In this document: positions 45,431 through 56,454 of the stretch, piece after piece
How the letters are laid out: each line of letters begins with the position of its first letter
Numbering within the stretch: position 1 is the first letter of the stretch
NCBI GenBank assembly: GCA_039704465.1
Contig: JASFAU010000002.1
Location: 682,001 to 746,000 of the forward strand
Source of the DNA: Plasmodiophora brassicae
Lineage: Eukaryota; Endomyxa; Phytomyxea; Plasmodiophorida; Plasmodiophoridae
DNA length: 64,000 nt
Direction of reading: 5' to 3'
Position numbers and translations under genes: made by a program
The notes under the pieces: generated by a model
What the model was told of the DNA's origin: nothing
What the model saw: only the letters and a program-made list of their open reading frames with translations
Database searches by the model: none

Positions 45431-45471
45431 GGTACCAGGTCAAACGGACATGATTGTCTCTTCATTTGGTA

Positions 45472-46833
45472 CTATTTACAAGCATCTGAATTTCGCAGGA
45501 TGTGCGAATGCAGAGCGGACAAGGACACAAGAATGGCCTCTTCGGTTCGAATCGTGCCGCTCCCTTGATGAGCACACGTATTAATGTACGCGTCGAACAG
45601 TTCTTCAGCGCGTGTCGAGGGAAGCTTCTCGTCGCCTTCCACACAGGACTCGATGCCGCCAAGCCCACCGAATACGATTATAAGGTGTTTGAACGGTTTC
45701 AGGGTGAATGTACCCTCTTGAGCGAGTTCACCACGGTCAGACGTTCCCAATGCAAGGTCGTAGCCGCCTTCGTAAGGGCATTGTGTGAAGACCTCGGACA
45801 GGCCTGCCGCCAAACGCGTTGTGTACCCCCAGTATAGCCCGGCGGATTCTCGTGGAGCGCTTGGGGACACAGCGTGGCCTTTACCAACTTTCATAACCCG
45901 CTCTCAGATGTCAGTACGTCGGAGACCCATGCACAGGACCTGGTACCTTTTTTCGAGTTCAACAATTCAGGATCCTCTATAGCAACAGTAACACGAACAT
46001 TCGGGGCAATGGTTTGTGGAACGCGAACGTCCTTCCTCAGGCCCACGTTGACAAGTGTCCCCGACGACGACGGGCGCTTCAGCGTTATACCCTCACGAAA
46101 CGGACTGATAGCGTCAGCGCGCAGATGGTGAGGAGCGTCAAGTGGGTTGAGGAGCCCAGCGAACCTGAGAGCAGTCAGAACAGAGGCGCACACGATAACA
46201 GAGACGCCACTGACTTCAGGTCCGGATGCATTGGGAAGAGAGCCTTGCGCAAATACTGAGGGCATTCTAGGTATTGAAGGACGCGAGCCAGGAACACGTT
46301 CGCGTCTGTCCGGTTGGCGTGAGACAACGCGCCCTCTGCGCTGTGCTCTTTGCCGTCCTTTGCGTAGCGATAAGGGAGCCGCAATCCGATGGCGTGGTCG
46401 CTGTCGTACCTCAGAAAATACGACAATTTCGTCAACGTTGAAAATTGTCGCTGCTCGAGCGATTTGTCCAGCAAGGTACTATTCAAAGCTCGCCGTCAGT
46501 GGTTGCGGCTGCTGTTAAGAATCGCAATTACCGTTTTTAGTTCAGGCGATTGGGCATTACCAATTATGCTGCCTGTACACACCGGAATTTGAGACATTGA
46601 ATGGGGTCGAACGTACGTCTGTACTAACCAGGCACAGCGATGGACACGGTCCACTTCCTTGGACGTCTAATATCCTTCAACCGAAGCGTTGAATGCTGCC
46701 GAGGACTACTCGGATGCTGATCCGGAGCAGGTAACGTTTCCGCTGGTGCAGGACGAGCTTTCTCCTCCTTCTTCCTGAGTTTCTTCACTTTGCGTGCAGC
46801 AATGTCCTCAGGCGTTCGCTGACGTTTCCCCAT
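45472..46833 (-). CDS. SPOUT1: SPOUT1 (C9orf114/CENP-32) putative RNA methyltransferase
   Basis: Six exons on the minus strand: 46833-46629, 46572-46532, 46478-46410, 46333-46215, 46164-45947 and 45902-45472 (360 aa). After a Lys-rich N-terminus come WTVSIAVPGSIIGNAQSPEL, YLAGQIARAATIFNVDEIVV, FLARVLQYLECPQYLRKALF, FAGLLNPLDAPHHLRAD, ESAGLYWGYTTRLAAGLSEV and the knot motif LIIVFGGLGGIES..NTCAHQGSGTIRTEEA. These match the human protein along its whole length. SPOUT proteins are trefoil-knot SAM-dependent RNA methyltransferases; human SPOUT1 is also linked to spindle and centrosome function. Every exon boundary is confirmed by family sequence. Confidence 0.93.
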
Positions 46834-47451
46834 TGTCAGGTCGTTGGGTTCTCGTTAGTCCGTCGCGCAGTCCGAAACCTTCATCGGCTTGCCATAAAAA
46901 TAGCCTACGACCTGGTAGCGTCTCGGTTCTCGCTCGTATTTACACCATGCTGAGGTGAGATTGCCACACTGATCGTTAATGATCACCGAACGAAGCCGAC
47001 CCTCACAACTGAAGTCTCAAACACGTTTGCCATTACATAGTCGCAATAGCACAATCTATACGATGTCTCCGCGAATCCGTTTTCGCGGCTCGTTCTGGCG
47101 ACAGTACAAAGGCCTGGGCTATCGAGTGCTATTGCAGAGCAAGCCATGAAAGAAGACGGCATGATGATAACATTCATCCTGGGATCATCACAACGGTTTA
47201 TGTAATTACAGCTGTATGTAAGACGCCAGCGGCGAGGAATCATCCTGGATGGGCGCCTCCCAATGAATAGTCAGTGGCGATTGGGCACGTTGCGTATTAT
47301 AGGTTTGCAATGATTCATCGCGCATGTGGTCATCAGCGAGGTCGCCTAACGGTATGTTCTGGATCGTTTTTCTGGACTGTTGTGGTGACAGGTGGTCGAG
47401 GCCTCGCGGGCTCACCAGGGCGTTCGGCGAGTTCGTCGCCGAAGCGCGGCT
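46834..47451. other. Divergent intergenic region, SPOUT1 / Na-Ca exchanger
   Basis: About 620 bp, lower in GC than the genes. A small minus ORF (46983-47243) and others have no conserved features. It should hold both promoters. No RNA gene identified. Confidence 0.5.
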
Positions 47452-49377
47452 ATGTCATTTGAGGACTTGTTCATCGACGTTGCGGACCTGCCCCGAAATG
47501 GATATGGCCTTGTCCAGGTCACAACATGGGCGATGGCTGACCATTTTGCCATAGCGCTCAACCCCTGTTCGTTCAGATCATATTCCTTGGGATTGTCTAC
47601 GGCTTCTTCCTCAAGCAAGGATCTGGTTCTATATCGGATGGTTCTGAACTCCTGGCTCTTATTCCTTGTAAGCCAATTTAGCATTCATTTCGTTGCCTGT
47701 AATCTGATCAGTCGACCAGCGATATCATACGTCGTCGGCTCCGTCGTTCTTCCGGCTCTGGGCGCCCTTCCCGATGCGATGATCATCTTGTTCTCGGGGC
47801 TAGGTGACAATCCGCAGGAACAGCTGTCAGTTGGGATTGGCACGCTAGCAGGATCAACAATCATGCTCCTCTCGCTCTCCTGGGGCTTATCCATTATGGC
47901 CGGTCGCGTTTCTCTCAACGCAGACGGATCGGCAAATTACACTCGACCGAAGCAACCTCCCCCTGGATGGACGAAACTGTACCCTGCTGACAAATGGAAC
48001 CCAACAACGTCAGGGGTGGCACCCGGCCCGCAGCTGAAGGTCAACTCGGCTGTTATGCTCTTCACTGTTATTATCTACCTGGTGGTCCAAATAGCGGCGT
48101 GGACGACAACTGGGACGAAGGCGAAGGATGCCAAGACGGATCCTGCCGTCGCGGCGAAATCAGTTAACATTCCGTCTCTGGTCGGAATGCTGCTCGCCAT
48201 CGTGTCGTTCATCGGCTACATGGTTTGGAACCTCAAATCCGTTTCGCGACAATATGTCGTCGAGGAGCAGTTGGAGGAGATTCAGGTCGACGCCCTGAAA
48301 CGAGGAGACCTGTCTCTTTCCGCAGTCTTCGAGAAAGAGATTGAACTGCTGTCGGAGAAGGTCAGGAAGGAAAATGGCAAACTTCAGTGGGTCGACGTCA
48401 AACGTCTGAGAACGGTGCTGAGGCCATTCTTCAAGCGACATGACGCCAACGGCAATGGCGTCCTTTGCAAGAGCGAGATGCGGGACGTTCTTCACGATAT
48501 GGGCGAAACGCCCAGCGATACGTTGGTCGACGAATGGTTCGCCAAAGCCGATATTGATGTGAACGGCGCCATCGACTTTAACGAGTTTGTCCTGATGACG
48601 GCCATGTACCTGGTGGGCAAAATCGATGAAAGAAACAAATTTGAAGCGGACCGTTGCCTTCATCCTGGCCATGCGCCCCAAGCTGGGCCAGACGATGCGA
48701 GCGACGTGCAGCCGAAGTCCAACGATGTCGTCCGGATTTCACCTGATCCTCAACGAAACCGTTCTTCCAGCGAGGCCATCCACAGCCTTGTGCGCATCGA
48801 CGGGGTCGACGAGGATAACGACGAGGGCGAAGAAGAAGAAGAAGAAGACGACGAGATACCGGACGATTTGCGGGATCTGCCGCCCGAGGAACAGCGCCGC
48901 CGACTATGGCGACGTGCTGCCGTGAAACTGACCGTCGGGGCCATCGTTCTGCTGTTGTTCTCCGATCCAATGGTGGGCGTCCTGGCCGAATTCGCCAATC
49001 GCACCGGCATTCCAGCATTCTACGTATCGTTCATCGTGGCGCCGTTGGCGAGTAACTTCTCGGAGATCATGGCATCGTTCGTGTTCGCACAGAAGAAGAC
49101 CAAGAAAACGATCGACATTGCATTCTCCACGTTGCTTGGCGCCGCCTGCATGAACAACACGCTCTGCCTCGGTGTCTTCCTTGGGCTGGTCTACTTCCGC
49201 AACCTGTTCTGGGAGTTCTCTGCTGAAACGCTATCCGTCATCCTCGTCGAGCTCGTCGTCGGTTTAACCGTGTTCCAGAAGACTATTCGACTGTGGCAAG
49301 GCTTCTTCATCATTGCCTTGCTTCCCCTCGCACTCGTATTCGTCGCTGTGCTTGAAAATGTTGCCGGTTTGGACTGA
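47452..49377 (+). CDS. EF-hand sodium/calcium exchanger (NCL/CAX-like)
   Basis: Exons 47452-47517, 47577-47667 and 47720-49377 give 604 aa. The first exchanger repeat is restored by splicing: IIFLGIVYGFFLKQGSGSIS, DGSELLALIPSISYVVGS, VVLPALGALPDAMIILFSGL. The central cytosolic loop has two EF-hands (DANGNGVLCKSE at about 293; DIDVNGAIDFNE at about 329) and an acidic run. The second exchanger repeat follows (PAFYVSFIVAPLASNFSEIM, TLLGAACMNNTLCLGV). The arrangement matches plant NCL proteins, calcium/cation antiporters in vacuolar or plasma membranes. Calcium binding to the loop probably regulates transport. Confidence 0.92.
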   Translation: MSFEDLFIDVADLPRNGYGLVQVTTWAMADHFAIALNPCSFRSYSLGLSTASSSSKDLVLYRMVLNSWLLFLVSQFSIHFVACNLISRPAISYVVGSVVLPALGALPDAMIILFSGLGDNPQEQLSVGIGTLAGSTIMLLSLSWGLSIMAGRVSLNADGSANYTRPKQPPPGWTKLYPADKWNPTTSGVAPGPQLKVNSAVMLFTVIIYLVVQIAAWTTTGTKAKDAKTDPAVAAKSVNIPSLVGMLLAIVSFIGYMVWNLKSVSRQYVVEEQLEEIQVDALKRGDLSLSAVFEKEIELLSEKVRKENGKLQWVDVKRLRTVLRPFFKRHDANGNGVLCKSEMRDVLHDMGETPSDTLVDEWFAKADIDVNGAIDFNEFVLMTAMYLVGKIDERNKFEADRCLHPGHAPQAGPDDASDVQPKSNDVVRISPDPQRNRSSSEAIHSLVRIDGVDEDNDEGEEEEEEDDEIPDDLRDLPPEEQRRRLWRRAAVKLTVGAIVLLLFSDPMVGVLAEFANRTGIPAFYVSFIVAPLASNFSEIMASFVFAQKKTKKTIDIAFSTLLGAACMNNTLCLGVFLGLVYFRNLFWEFSAETLSVILVELVVGLTVFQKTIRLWQGFFIIALLPLALVFVAVLENVAGLD

Positions 49378-49729
49378 TATGTCTCCCTCTACATAAATGA
49401 ATGTATCTGGGGAGCTCACTGCATGCAGTTGAGGTCTGCGCATCCGCTGGAGAATACCGACCGCTGATCCCAGCGCGTCTCGAGGGCCGGGAGTTGATGA
49501 AAGTAAAGCCGCGGCGATGGTTCGACTCGAAGCTGTGAGGGCATCCGCGTTGCCGGATTGGTCCAGGTCGTGCCACTCGGGAGATGTGCGGCTGCTGGCT
49601 TCGAATATCGTGAGGTTAGCATGCTTTGTCACTTGACAGGAGACCCCGTGCTGGCGCGCGGCCGACTCGAACAGCACCAATACCGATCCAGTGCGTCAGG
49701 TTGTTCACAGGGGCTCACAGGTGCGTTCG
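49378..49729. other. Region downstream of the exchanger; possible 5' exons of the next gene
   Basis: About 350 bp. A plus-strand frame around 49495-49640 (VDESKAAAMVRLEAVRASAL) and another from 49646 that is continuous with the next gene look protein-like. I could not join them with plausible introns. They may be 5' exons of the gene at 49730. Confidence 0.35.
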
Positions 49730-50339
49730 ATGAGATGCATGTATTTCCTACAAGATGGCCGGGTGGTATCCAAGCAGCCAGGTCAACCGGTCAGAGTCGC
49801 CGCGCTGGATGGCCCGGATGGGTTGCCGCTTGTAAGTACCTTCGTAGAACGAGTTTCGCTGCACGGCGACGGATTGCCAGTTACACAGAACGAGCTTCTG
49901 CTGAGCACCGGTTGCCCGCCGCCTGAGTAGCGAGGATACACACCGGAAGGAGCTTTGCAGTCGCCATTTGAAGACTGGTCAGCCGACAGCATGTAATTGA
50001 TCCCGACGAAGCGCTCGAGCCAGCACCTGTCAGGTCGCCTGACCACAACCGGTGCACGCGTCACCGGCGAAGACAAGGATATGTCAGCAAGAGCGACGAC
50101 GACGGGTACAGGCAGAGCATTGGCGTATATTGCGACATGTGGAAGCGGAACGTGCGCGTGTGCCACAAACTGGAACCATCAGCCAGCCTCATACAGATGC
50201 CCCAGCAGGCGGCCGCCGTGTGGCTTTTGGGGAGTCAGAGCAACAATGGCGGCGACGCTGATCATGCAGCGTCCGAGACGAAGACGATGCGTTCGGATAT
50301 AACGATGAGCTTAAGGTACTGTATAAAACGGGGAAGTAG
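49730..50339 (+). CDS. Small uncharacterised four-exon protein
   Basis: Exons 49730-49831, 49961-49992, 50034-50233 and 50278-50339 join in frame to 131 aa. Introns are 129, 41 and 44 nt; the last two contain likely branch-point sequences. The product begins MRCMYFLQDGRVVSKQPGQP, includes YVSKSDDDGYRQSIGVYCDM and ends NDELKVLYKTGK. I do not recognise it. The frame is open upstream of 49730 to about 49646, so the N-terminus may be longer. Its stop is 3 bp from the stop of the convergent ankyrin gene. Confidence 0.5.
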
Positions 50340-50342
50340 CGC

Positions 50343-51359
50343 TCATGCCAGCACGAATACAAGGCATGCAACAACGGCTGTTAAGATAGGCGCTACTGAT
50401 AGCGATGATGAATTCTCGTCTTGCTGGGATGGTGGATCGGCGTTGGTGTTCTGCTTGGCCGAGTAATGTCTAGCAGCATAAGTTGCCGCAGCGGCCGCAC
50501 CTAGCGCCGCTGCTCCAACGGCCGCGATCCTATTGAATCGTTGCCAAACGCTCTCCCGCACATCAGATCTGGGAGGTGAGTCCAGCACGGAAACACGTGT
50601 CTGGAGAGGAGAGGATTGACTGGCACGCAATTGCTGTGTAAGGTAGAGGCCACCGGCTCCCAACGCCGTACCGACAATGCCCGCCCCGAGGATAGCACCC
50701 TTGTTTGGAACGCGTTTCGTGTAACGGACGCTCCAGCGGGCGCCGCGGTTCATCAGCAGATGTGTCGTATTCTCATTACTAATCAGGGCGGCGCTGATCC
50801 ACAACGGGGTATACCCAAAGTACGTAGCAGCACTGACGTTAGCGCCGCCTTCGATCAGTGTCGGGACGATTTCTGGGCTGAAGTACACCGCAATGTGCAA
50901 TGGAGTGACACCCGGTTCGCCTCGCCAGGAAACCGTTCGTGCAGATGCGGCACCCTTTGTCTTGCACAGGAGAGTGGCAGCATGCTCCAGTTCCTGACCC
51001 TTGATTTCGAGGGTGAATGCCACCCAGTGCAGCACAGTCATGGATAGCTTGGACGATCTCGTATCGGGCCGGGCGCGCTTATCTCGAATCATCTGCACGA
51101 TATCTGGTATCTTGACAGATGGTTTCCGTTCACGTAGACGTCTGGCCAGGTCCTTGACGGCACGTCGAATATCGCTCTGCAAAGGCGACAACCCTGACGC
51201 CATCGACAGCGGCCGAACGGCCTCGATGAGAGTGTCATCGAGTTCGTTCAACACCTGCTGCACAATGCCCTGCTTATCATGCCCGCTCCAGGCAGCGCTG
51301 CACACAGATATCGGCACCAGAACGATGATAATTGCAGGGCCCCAGGACGCCGACATCAT
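50343..51359 (-). CDS. Secreted or membrane-anchored ankyrin-repeat protein
   Basis: A single ORF of 338 aa. The N-terminus (MMSASWGPAIIIVLVPISVC) is a signal peptide. A helical region (VQQVLNELDDTLIEAVRPL) precedes two ankyrin repeats (GVTPLHIAVYFSPEIVPTLI, YFGYTPLWISAAL). Then come a Gly/Ala-rich hydrophobic helix (ILGAGIVGTALGAGGLYLTQ), a second one (VGAAALGAAAAATYAA) and a C-terminal hydrophobic tail (LSVAPILTAVVACLVFVLA) ending at the stop, as in GPI-anchored or tail-anchored proteins. Ankyrin repeats are usually cytosolic, so targeting is of interest. Function unknown. Confidence 0.72.
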   Translation of the reverse strand: MMSASWGPAIIIVLVPISVCSAAWSGHDKQGIVQQVLNELDDTLIEAVRPLSMASGLSPLQSDIRRAVKDLARRLRERKPSVKIPDIVQMIRDKRARPDTRSSKLSMTVLHWVAFTLEIKGQELEHAATLLCKTKGAASARTVSWRGEPGVTPLHIAVYFSPEIVPTLIEGGANVSAATYFGYTPLWISAALISNENTTHLLMNRGARWSVRYTKRVPNKGAILGAGIVGTALGAGGLYLTQQLRASQSSPLQTRVSVLDSPPRSDVRESVWQRFNRIAAVGAAALGAAAAATYAARHYSAKQNTNADPPSQQDENSSSLSVAPILTAVVACLVFVLA

Positions 51360-51609
51360 CCGTGCCGGTATACCGGGAGCAAGCAGCTGTTCGCCGTCGC
51401 GTGACTGACCGAATTTCTAAATCGGGCATGACGACTGCACGGTGAAGGCCGCGCACCGACTGCTGCTGCTATTCCCGGTTGCGGCAATTACAGTAGCGAA
51501 CCTCGCTGGGTCACGGCGGCAACGACGGCCGTCACTTGTCGAAAAGAACGGGCGGCCGCTGTCGTTTCGGTGTGTCGGATTCGGGGTTAGGAGAGGACCA
51601 GCGGCAACA

Positions 51610-52485
51610 ATGACGAGCGCGTACGGCACCGTCCTGGTTGTCGTTATCGTGCAGATGCTGTCACGGTCGAACGGCAAATCGGTGCCAATGCCGTCCACGA
51701 CGCTGACGAAGACGCTGATGGATGAGGGTGTCAAGCTCGGGTATGGCGCGCTAAAGTCAGCCGCAACTAGCCTGGGATGGGCGGCCGTTGGCGATGTGGC
51801 ACAGAAGGCGATCCTGACGGGCCTTCCGGATCAGCCGCTGCTGGCGAACGGCGAAGGGATGAAAATGATTACGGACGGGAGCGGCCAGTCCCTGCTGAAG
51901 CAGGAAGAGGGCAAGCCCCAGCTGTCAAAGGCGTTAATCGCCAGCACGCTCTATTCGTCGGTCGTGAACAACCTTCGTAACGACTTCGTCGGCAACGTCA
52001 AATCGGCGTTTATTGGTAGCGCGAGTTCGCGTGTTGCAGAATGGATCGCGCCCGAGCGGTATAAGTCTATGGCGTCCATGCTCGGGTACTATGCGCCCAG
52101 TTTCGTGGAGACTCTGATGGCACAACGCAAGACGAAGCAACAGATGGACGCGTTTGACGCGGCGACTACGCTGAAAGGGTTCGCCGCCCTCGTCGACAAG
52201 TACGGGAAGTCGTCGCTCCACGAGGAGTGGCTCGAGGGGCTGCGCGCCAAGAACGAAATGTTCCGGTTCAAGAACCTGTTCGACACGTTCCGTCCGATGG
52301 CGAAGCTGACGGGCGCGGACACGCCCGAGTACGAACGCAAGTACACGCACAGCGTCCTGCTCAAATACCACCCCGACAAGCGCACCGAGGTCCTCACCGA
52401 CACGGAAGAAGCGCTGTTCACGACCTTCATGCACCTTGACGACAAGGACAATGGCCAGAACGACGAGCTGCGCCTCGAACAGTGA
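51610..52485 (+). CDS. Secreted protein with C-terminal J-domain-like HPD motif
   Basis: The ATG at 51610 gives a signal sequence (TSAYGTVLVVVIVQMLS) and a 291-aa protein. The frame extends upstream without an ATG, so this start is chosen. The body is mostly helical (LIASTLYSSVVNNLRNDFVG, MLGYYAPSFVETLMAQRKTK). Near the end, YTHSVLLKYHPDKRTEVLTD carries the HPD tripeptide in a helix context typical of DnaJ helices II-III. No complete J-domain helix I is obvious. It could be a degenerate lumenal co-chaperone or a secreted effector-type protein. I recognise no family for the main body. Confidence 0.65.
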   Translation: MTSAYGTVLVVVIVQMLSRSNGKSVPMPSTTLTKTLMDEGVKLGYGALKSAATSLGWAAVGDVAQKAILTGLPDQPLLANGEGMKMITDGSGQSLLKQEEGKPQLSKALIASTLYSSVVNNLRNDFVGNVKSAFIGSASSRVAEWIAPERYKSMASMLGYYAPSFVETLMAQRKTKQQMDAFDAATTLKGFAALVDKYGKSSLHEEWLEGLRAKNEMFRFKNLFDTFRPMAKLTGADTPEYERKYTHSVLLKYHPDKRTEVLTDTEEALFTTFMHLDDKDNGQNDELRLEQ

Positions 52486-52544
52486 ACGATTCCGACCGGC
52501 CAACAATACTACAGTATGCTCCTTTGTGTTTCAGTGTTTACTTA

Positions 52545-55500
52545 TCATCTTGGTGTTCCTGAGCGCCAGGGTCGCCAACCTTTAGCCCTCGCTTTCGGTG
52601 ACGGCTGCTTCGTGGCCTGGTTTGAAGGGACGTCAGCCGGCACGGCATCAGGTGTTTCATCTTCGGTTGCGCCTTCTTCGTCGGCGTCCTTGACATCATC
52701 CGTCCCCGGTTGTGGCCGGATAGGTTGCTCGGGAGGCACCCATCGTGTACCCATCACGGCATGGTCGACTAGAGTCTTCACCAGCTCACGTAGCTTGGCC
52801 TGAGCATCGAACCTCGTGTTGGGAACGTCAAAGTCGACGTACCCGAACCCCTACAGCGGTGTCACCCATTGACACGGTCGATTGTTCCGCATCCCACGTC
52901 ATACCCATTCTGTTGACGATACGCGAACTCGTTGCTCAACAGGCGCCGCCTGCAACCGTTGCGATTGCAACCGCATCCTCAATGTATACTACGGCAACCA
53001 TCAGGAGCCACCGCCGACACATTTCCATTACTGTCAAGGTACCTGTCGGCGGTGCTCTTCGTCGTTGCGATCCTCGATCGTCCACGTGTCGATCGCCCGG
53101 GACGTTGCATAGCAAACGGCAATTGAGTGGGACCCGCTGAAGACGGCCAGGTCGGATGGCGTTCTGCCTTGCGACGAACCCGGCAGGGCGATCTTCATGA
53201 CGGTGGCGCCCGTGCTCAGCGAGATCACGGAGACGAATGTCGGCGACACGACCGTCAGTACGAATATGAAATCGGTGCCAGGCGGATCGAACACGTTGCT
53301 GATACGCCACACAGCGATCTGGGCACCCGTTGCCGACTCCAGATCGTCGGCAACGGCGATATCGGCAACGTGACGGAAGCGCTCTTCGCTGTCCTGCGCT
53401 TTCCCGTCGATGCTTCCGACGTGGAAAGAGGCGCGAGACGCGCGATTGCCAACGGTGTCCTTCGGGAACCAGGACAAGATCACGAGGTCTGTCCCGGTCG
53501 GCGTCATCTGAGCACCGATCAGCGACGCACGACGCTGCCGGCACCGCACAGGGCGACGTTCGTGGGCGATTAGCCGACCCTGGTCGCGTCTGAACGCATG
53601 TGTCCAGCATTCCCCATCACCTGCCTGCGGGTACAACGTATCCGGCGATCGCGACCGCCAGGAACGATACCCGGCCGTCACCAGGCGCCGTCGAAGCGCG
53701 TCCTCGTAGGCAGCACCGTTGAGCAGGTCGATCGGGACGCCGGCCGGAGGGAAGAGTTGCTGAGCGGGTCGCGACCTGTCGTCGTCGAAGTACGTTTCGG
53801 CGACCGAAACGTGGAACCGGCGACGGGGCTGGAACCAGTCGAAGCCCGACAGGCGATCGGTGCGCCAGACGATGACGTACCCGTCCTTGTCGGCGCTGAC
53901 CAGATCGGTATCGGCCAGGAAATCCATCATGCAGATCGACGACCGGTGCCCATGGTGGAACTCGCGGCGAACGAACCCGCCGCCTGGCGCCGACACAGGC
54001 CCTGGTTCGCGTGACGCCGCCGACCGCCCTGATGGGTCATCAGCCAGCGCGTTCCTGACGGTCACGAGCGATACTGACAACCTGTCAGCATCTGGGCGGT
54101 GGCGTTCGACGTGTTCCATCGGACGAGGTCGCCGTTGTCCATGCCGACAACAACACTGGGCGTGTCCAGGTTAAACGTGACGGCTCTGTGCACCGCGATC
54201 GCAGACGGCACCGGGTGCGGCGGGTCGATCACGACGAACGCGCTCGCCACCTCGTCCGACATGTTCCTCTTGGGCGGGTCCGGCTTCTTACTGACCAGAT
54301 CGACGAACGAGATCTCGTCGACACGACGGGGCACCCGCGGTGCGACCGACGAGGCGCCCGGCTCCCCGACGGCAACGTCCCACAGGGCGACCGTACCCTT
54401 CGTCGTTGCGGTCGCGGCCGACAGAAGACGCGACCATGGCCCTGATGCCATCAGCTTCCACCTTCGGGCCGTTCGGTCAGTGAAAGTTTCGACGTCAGGC
54501 CTGACCTGGTCGTCACGTACCGTCGCGAATGGCCAATGCCGGGCAATTGCCGATGGGTGTGCCCGGTGGCGACCTCGGCCACCTCCAGCGACCCGTCGGT
54601 GCCCGCCCCCAGCACGAATCGTCCGGATGCATCGCCCCGAACGGCGACATACCCGCCGGCTGTGACGATCCCAGTTCATCCATGTACCGCCGGCGCGTCC
54701 GAGGCCGACCATTTCGTGTTTGTACCTTGCCCATGGACGGTGGTCAGAGCGGCGTGCCAGGCTTTACAGTAGGCCTCCTCGAACGACCCTGTGGGCGGTT
54801 GCCCGGCGAACCCATCGACATCCACCACGACGACGCCTTCGTCCTCGTCGATCTCCTTGCGCTCGGTGGCGTCGTCGACCGGCCCGTCGACGGCCACCAC
54901 CTTCCTCCTTCGTTTCTGGTTCTTGGACGCGTCAGGGCGCGCTCGGAGCCGCCCCAGCAACGTCCTCCGCCTGTCGTGCGCCCCACGTTCGGCATCGCGT
55001 TTCGCTTCGAACACGTCGGCGCGGGTCACCACGTTGCCGTGCCGGAACCGTCGACGGCCACGACGACGGCCATCCGCGTGCAGGTCGACGACGACGTCAT
55101 ACGCTCTGGACACGTCGTCGGTTGCCTGTCCGATCAGGCCGCCGATGATGACGTCCTTCACCAACGCGGACACGTCGTCGCGTGCCTTGCACACATGATC
55201 GGCGATCTGCCGCAGCAGGCTGTCGACGCCGTCACGAAGAAGGCCTTCCCAGACGAGAACCAGCGCCCGCTTCCGCTCATGCTCGCTCGCCTGCGCGTCG
55301 ATCTCCATGCACGCACGCGCCCACTGTCGCTGGCGCTCCTCGAGTTCGCCCTCGTCGACGGGCAGCATCGCCGCGATCTGCCCCATGGCGCGAGGCACGA
55401 CCACGTTGTCGACGATCGCCCGCATGGACCAGTAGATCGGGACCTGCCAGTCCGGGTACGACCCTGGGCCCATGTCGTCGGCGCCGACCCGGCCCACCCG

Positions 55501-56454
55501 AGCGCTGTCGGTCGCTAGCCGCGCGCGCCGCTCCACCAACAGGCGCCGCCCTTCCACCAACCGTTCCTGAACGCGAGCCACCATCTCCTGGACCGGCTCG
55601 ATCGCGGGCTCCGGCGGCCTGTCGTCGTCGTCCGTGGCGTTCGCGAGGACGAACGGGGTCGGCGGTGCGTCGCCGAGCTCGATGGCCTCCAGCACGTCGA
55701 CGCCACGCGCGGCCAGCAGCGTGTGCCGCTGCTTCCGTTCGAGAAGCGACCGCGTCTGTGCGGCCAGGGCGCGACGTTGCTCGGTCAGACGGCGTTGCGC
55801 CTCGTCGCGATCCATGCGGGCGCGGTCCATCTCCAGACGGCGCTTGGCCAGCGCCGCCTCCAGGATGCGTGTGGCGGGCGACGTCCCATCCGACGACGGC
55901 TTCAACAGGTCGGCAACCGCCTCGGTCGCGCCGTCGTTGAGCAATTCGCGCTGCAACGAGTCCGCCTTCTGCAGCAGATACCGCATGTCGTCGACGCTGG
56001 CGCGGTCGCGTCCGCTGATCTCGCAGCGGATGGCGAGCAGCTGGGCGTGTCGTGCCCTGATCAGCCGCTCCAGGTTGGCGCGATTGTCCCGCATCTGCCC
56101 GAGCTCGATGTCGGCGTACCGGACCAGGTCCAGGTGCTTCTGGCAGGTCAGCCGGTGCAGGTGCTCGGCCAGCGCGTTCTCCTGCTCGACCAGGTCGCGC
56201 AGCTCCACCTCGTGGTCGACGACCTGGCTCTGCAGGTCCCGGCGGCGGGTACGCGCCTCCTCGATCGCCCGCTCGTGCCGCTGCAGGTCCTCCTGGAGGC
56301 GGGCCCGCACCTGGGCGCGCTCGTCCTTCCCGAACCGACGTACGAGGTCGCGAGCCCTGCCGACCTGCGCCTGCTTCTCGGCCAGCTCCGCCTCGAGCGC
56401 CGCCAGGCTCGCCGCTGTTGGCACCTGCGACGACGACGGCGCTCGGGAATGCAT
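52545..56454 (-). CDS. Coiled-coil protein with WD-repeat-like C-terminal half
   Basis: Six exons on the minus strand: 56454-54726, 54659-54521, 54461-54082, 54028-53043, 52949-52905 and 52850-52545 (1194 aa). The first ATG in frame is 56454. Residues 15-260 form long coiled coils (LAALEAELAEKQAQVGRARD and similar). A helical linker follows, then propeller-like strands: YVAVRGDASGRFVLGAGTDG, TKGTVALWDVAVG, VVVGMDNGDLVRWNT and FLADTDLVSADKDGYVIVW. The C-terminal tail is acidic and Pro-rich. The order resembles some ciliary or dynein-associated WD proteins, but I cannot assign it. The start is 146 bp from the divergent F-box gene. Confidence 0.75.

Noticed and set aside
46983..47243. 86-aa minus-strand ORF
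   Set aside because: No homology signal, no neighbour-like codon use and no splice partners.
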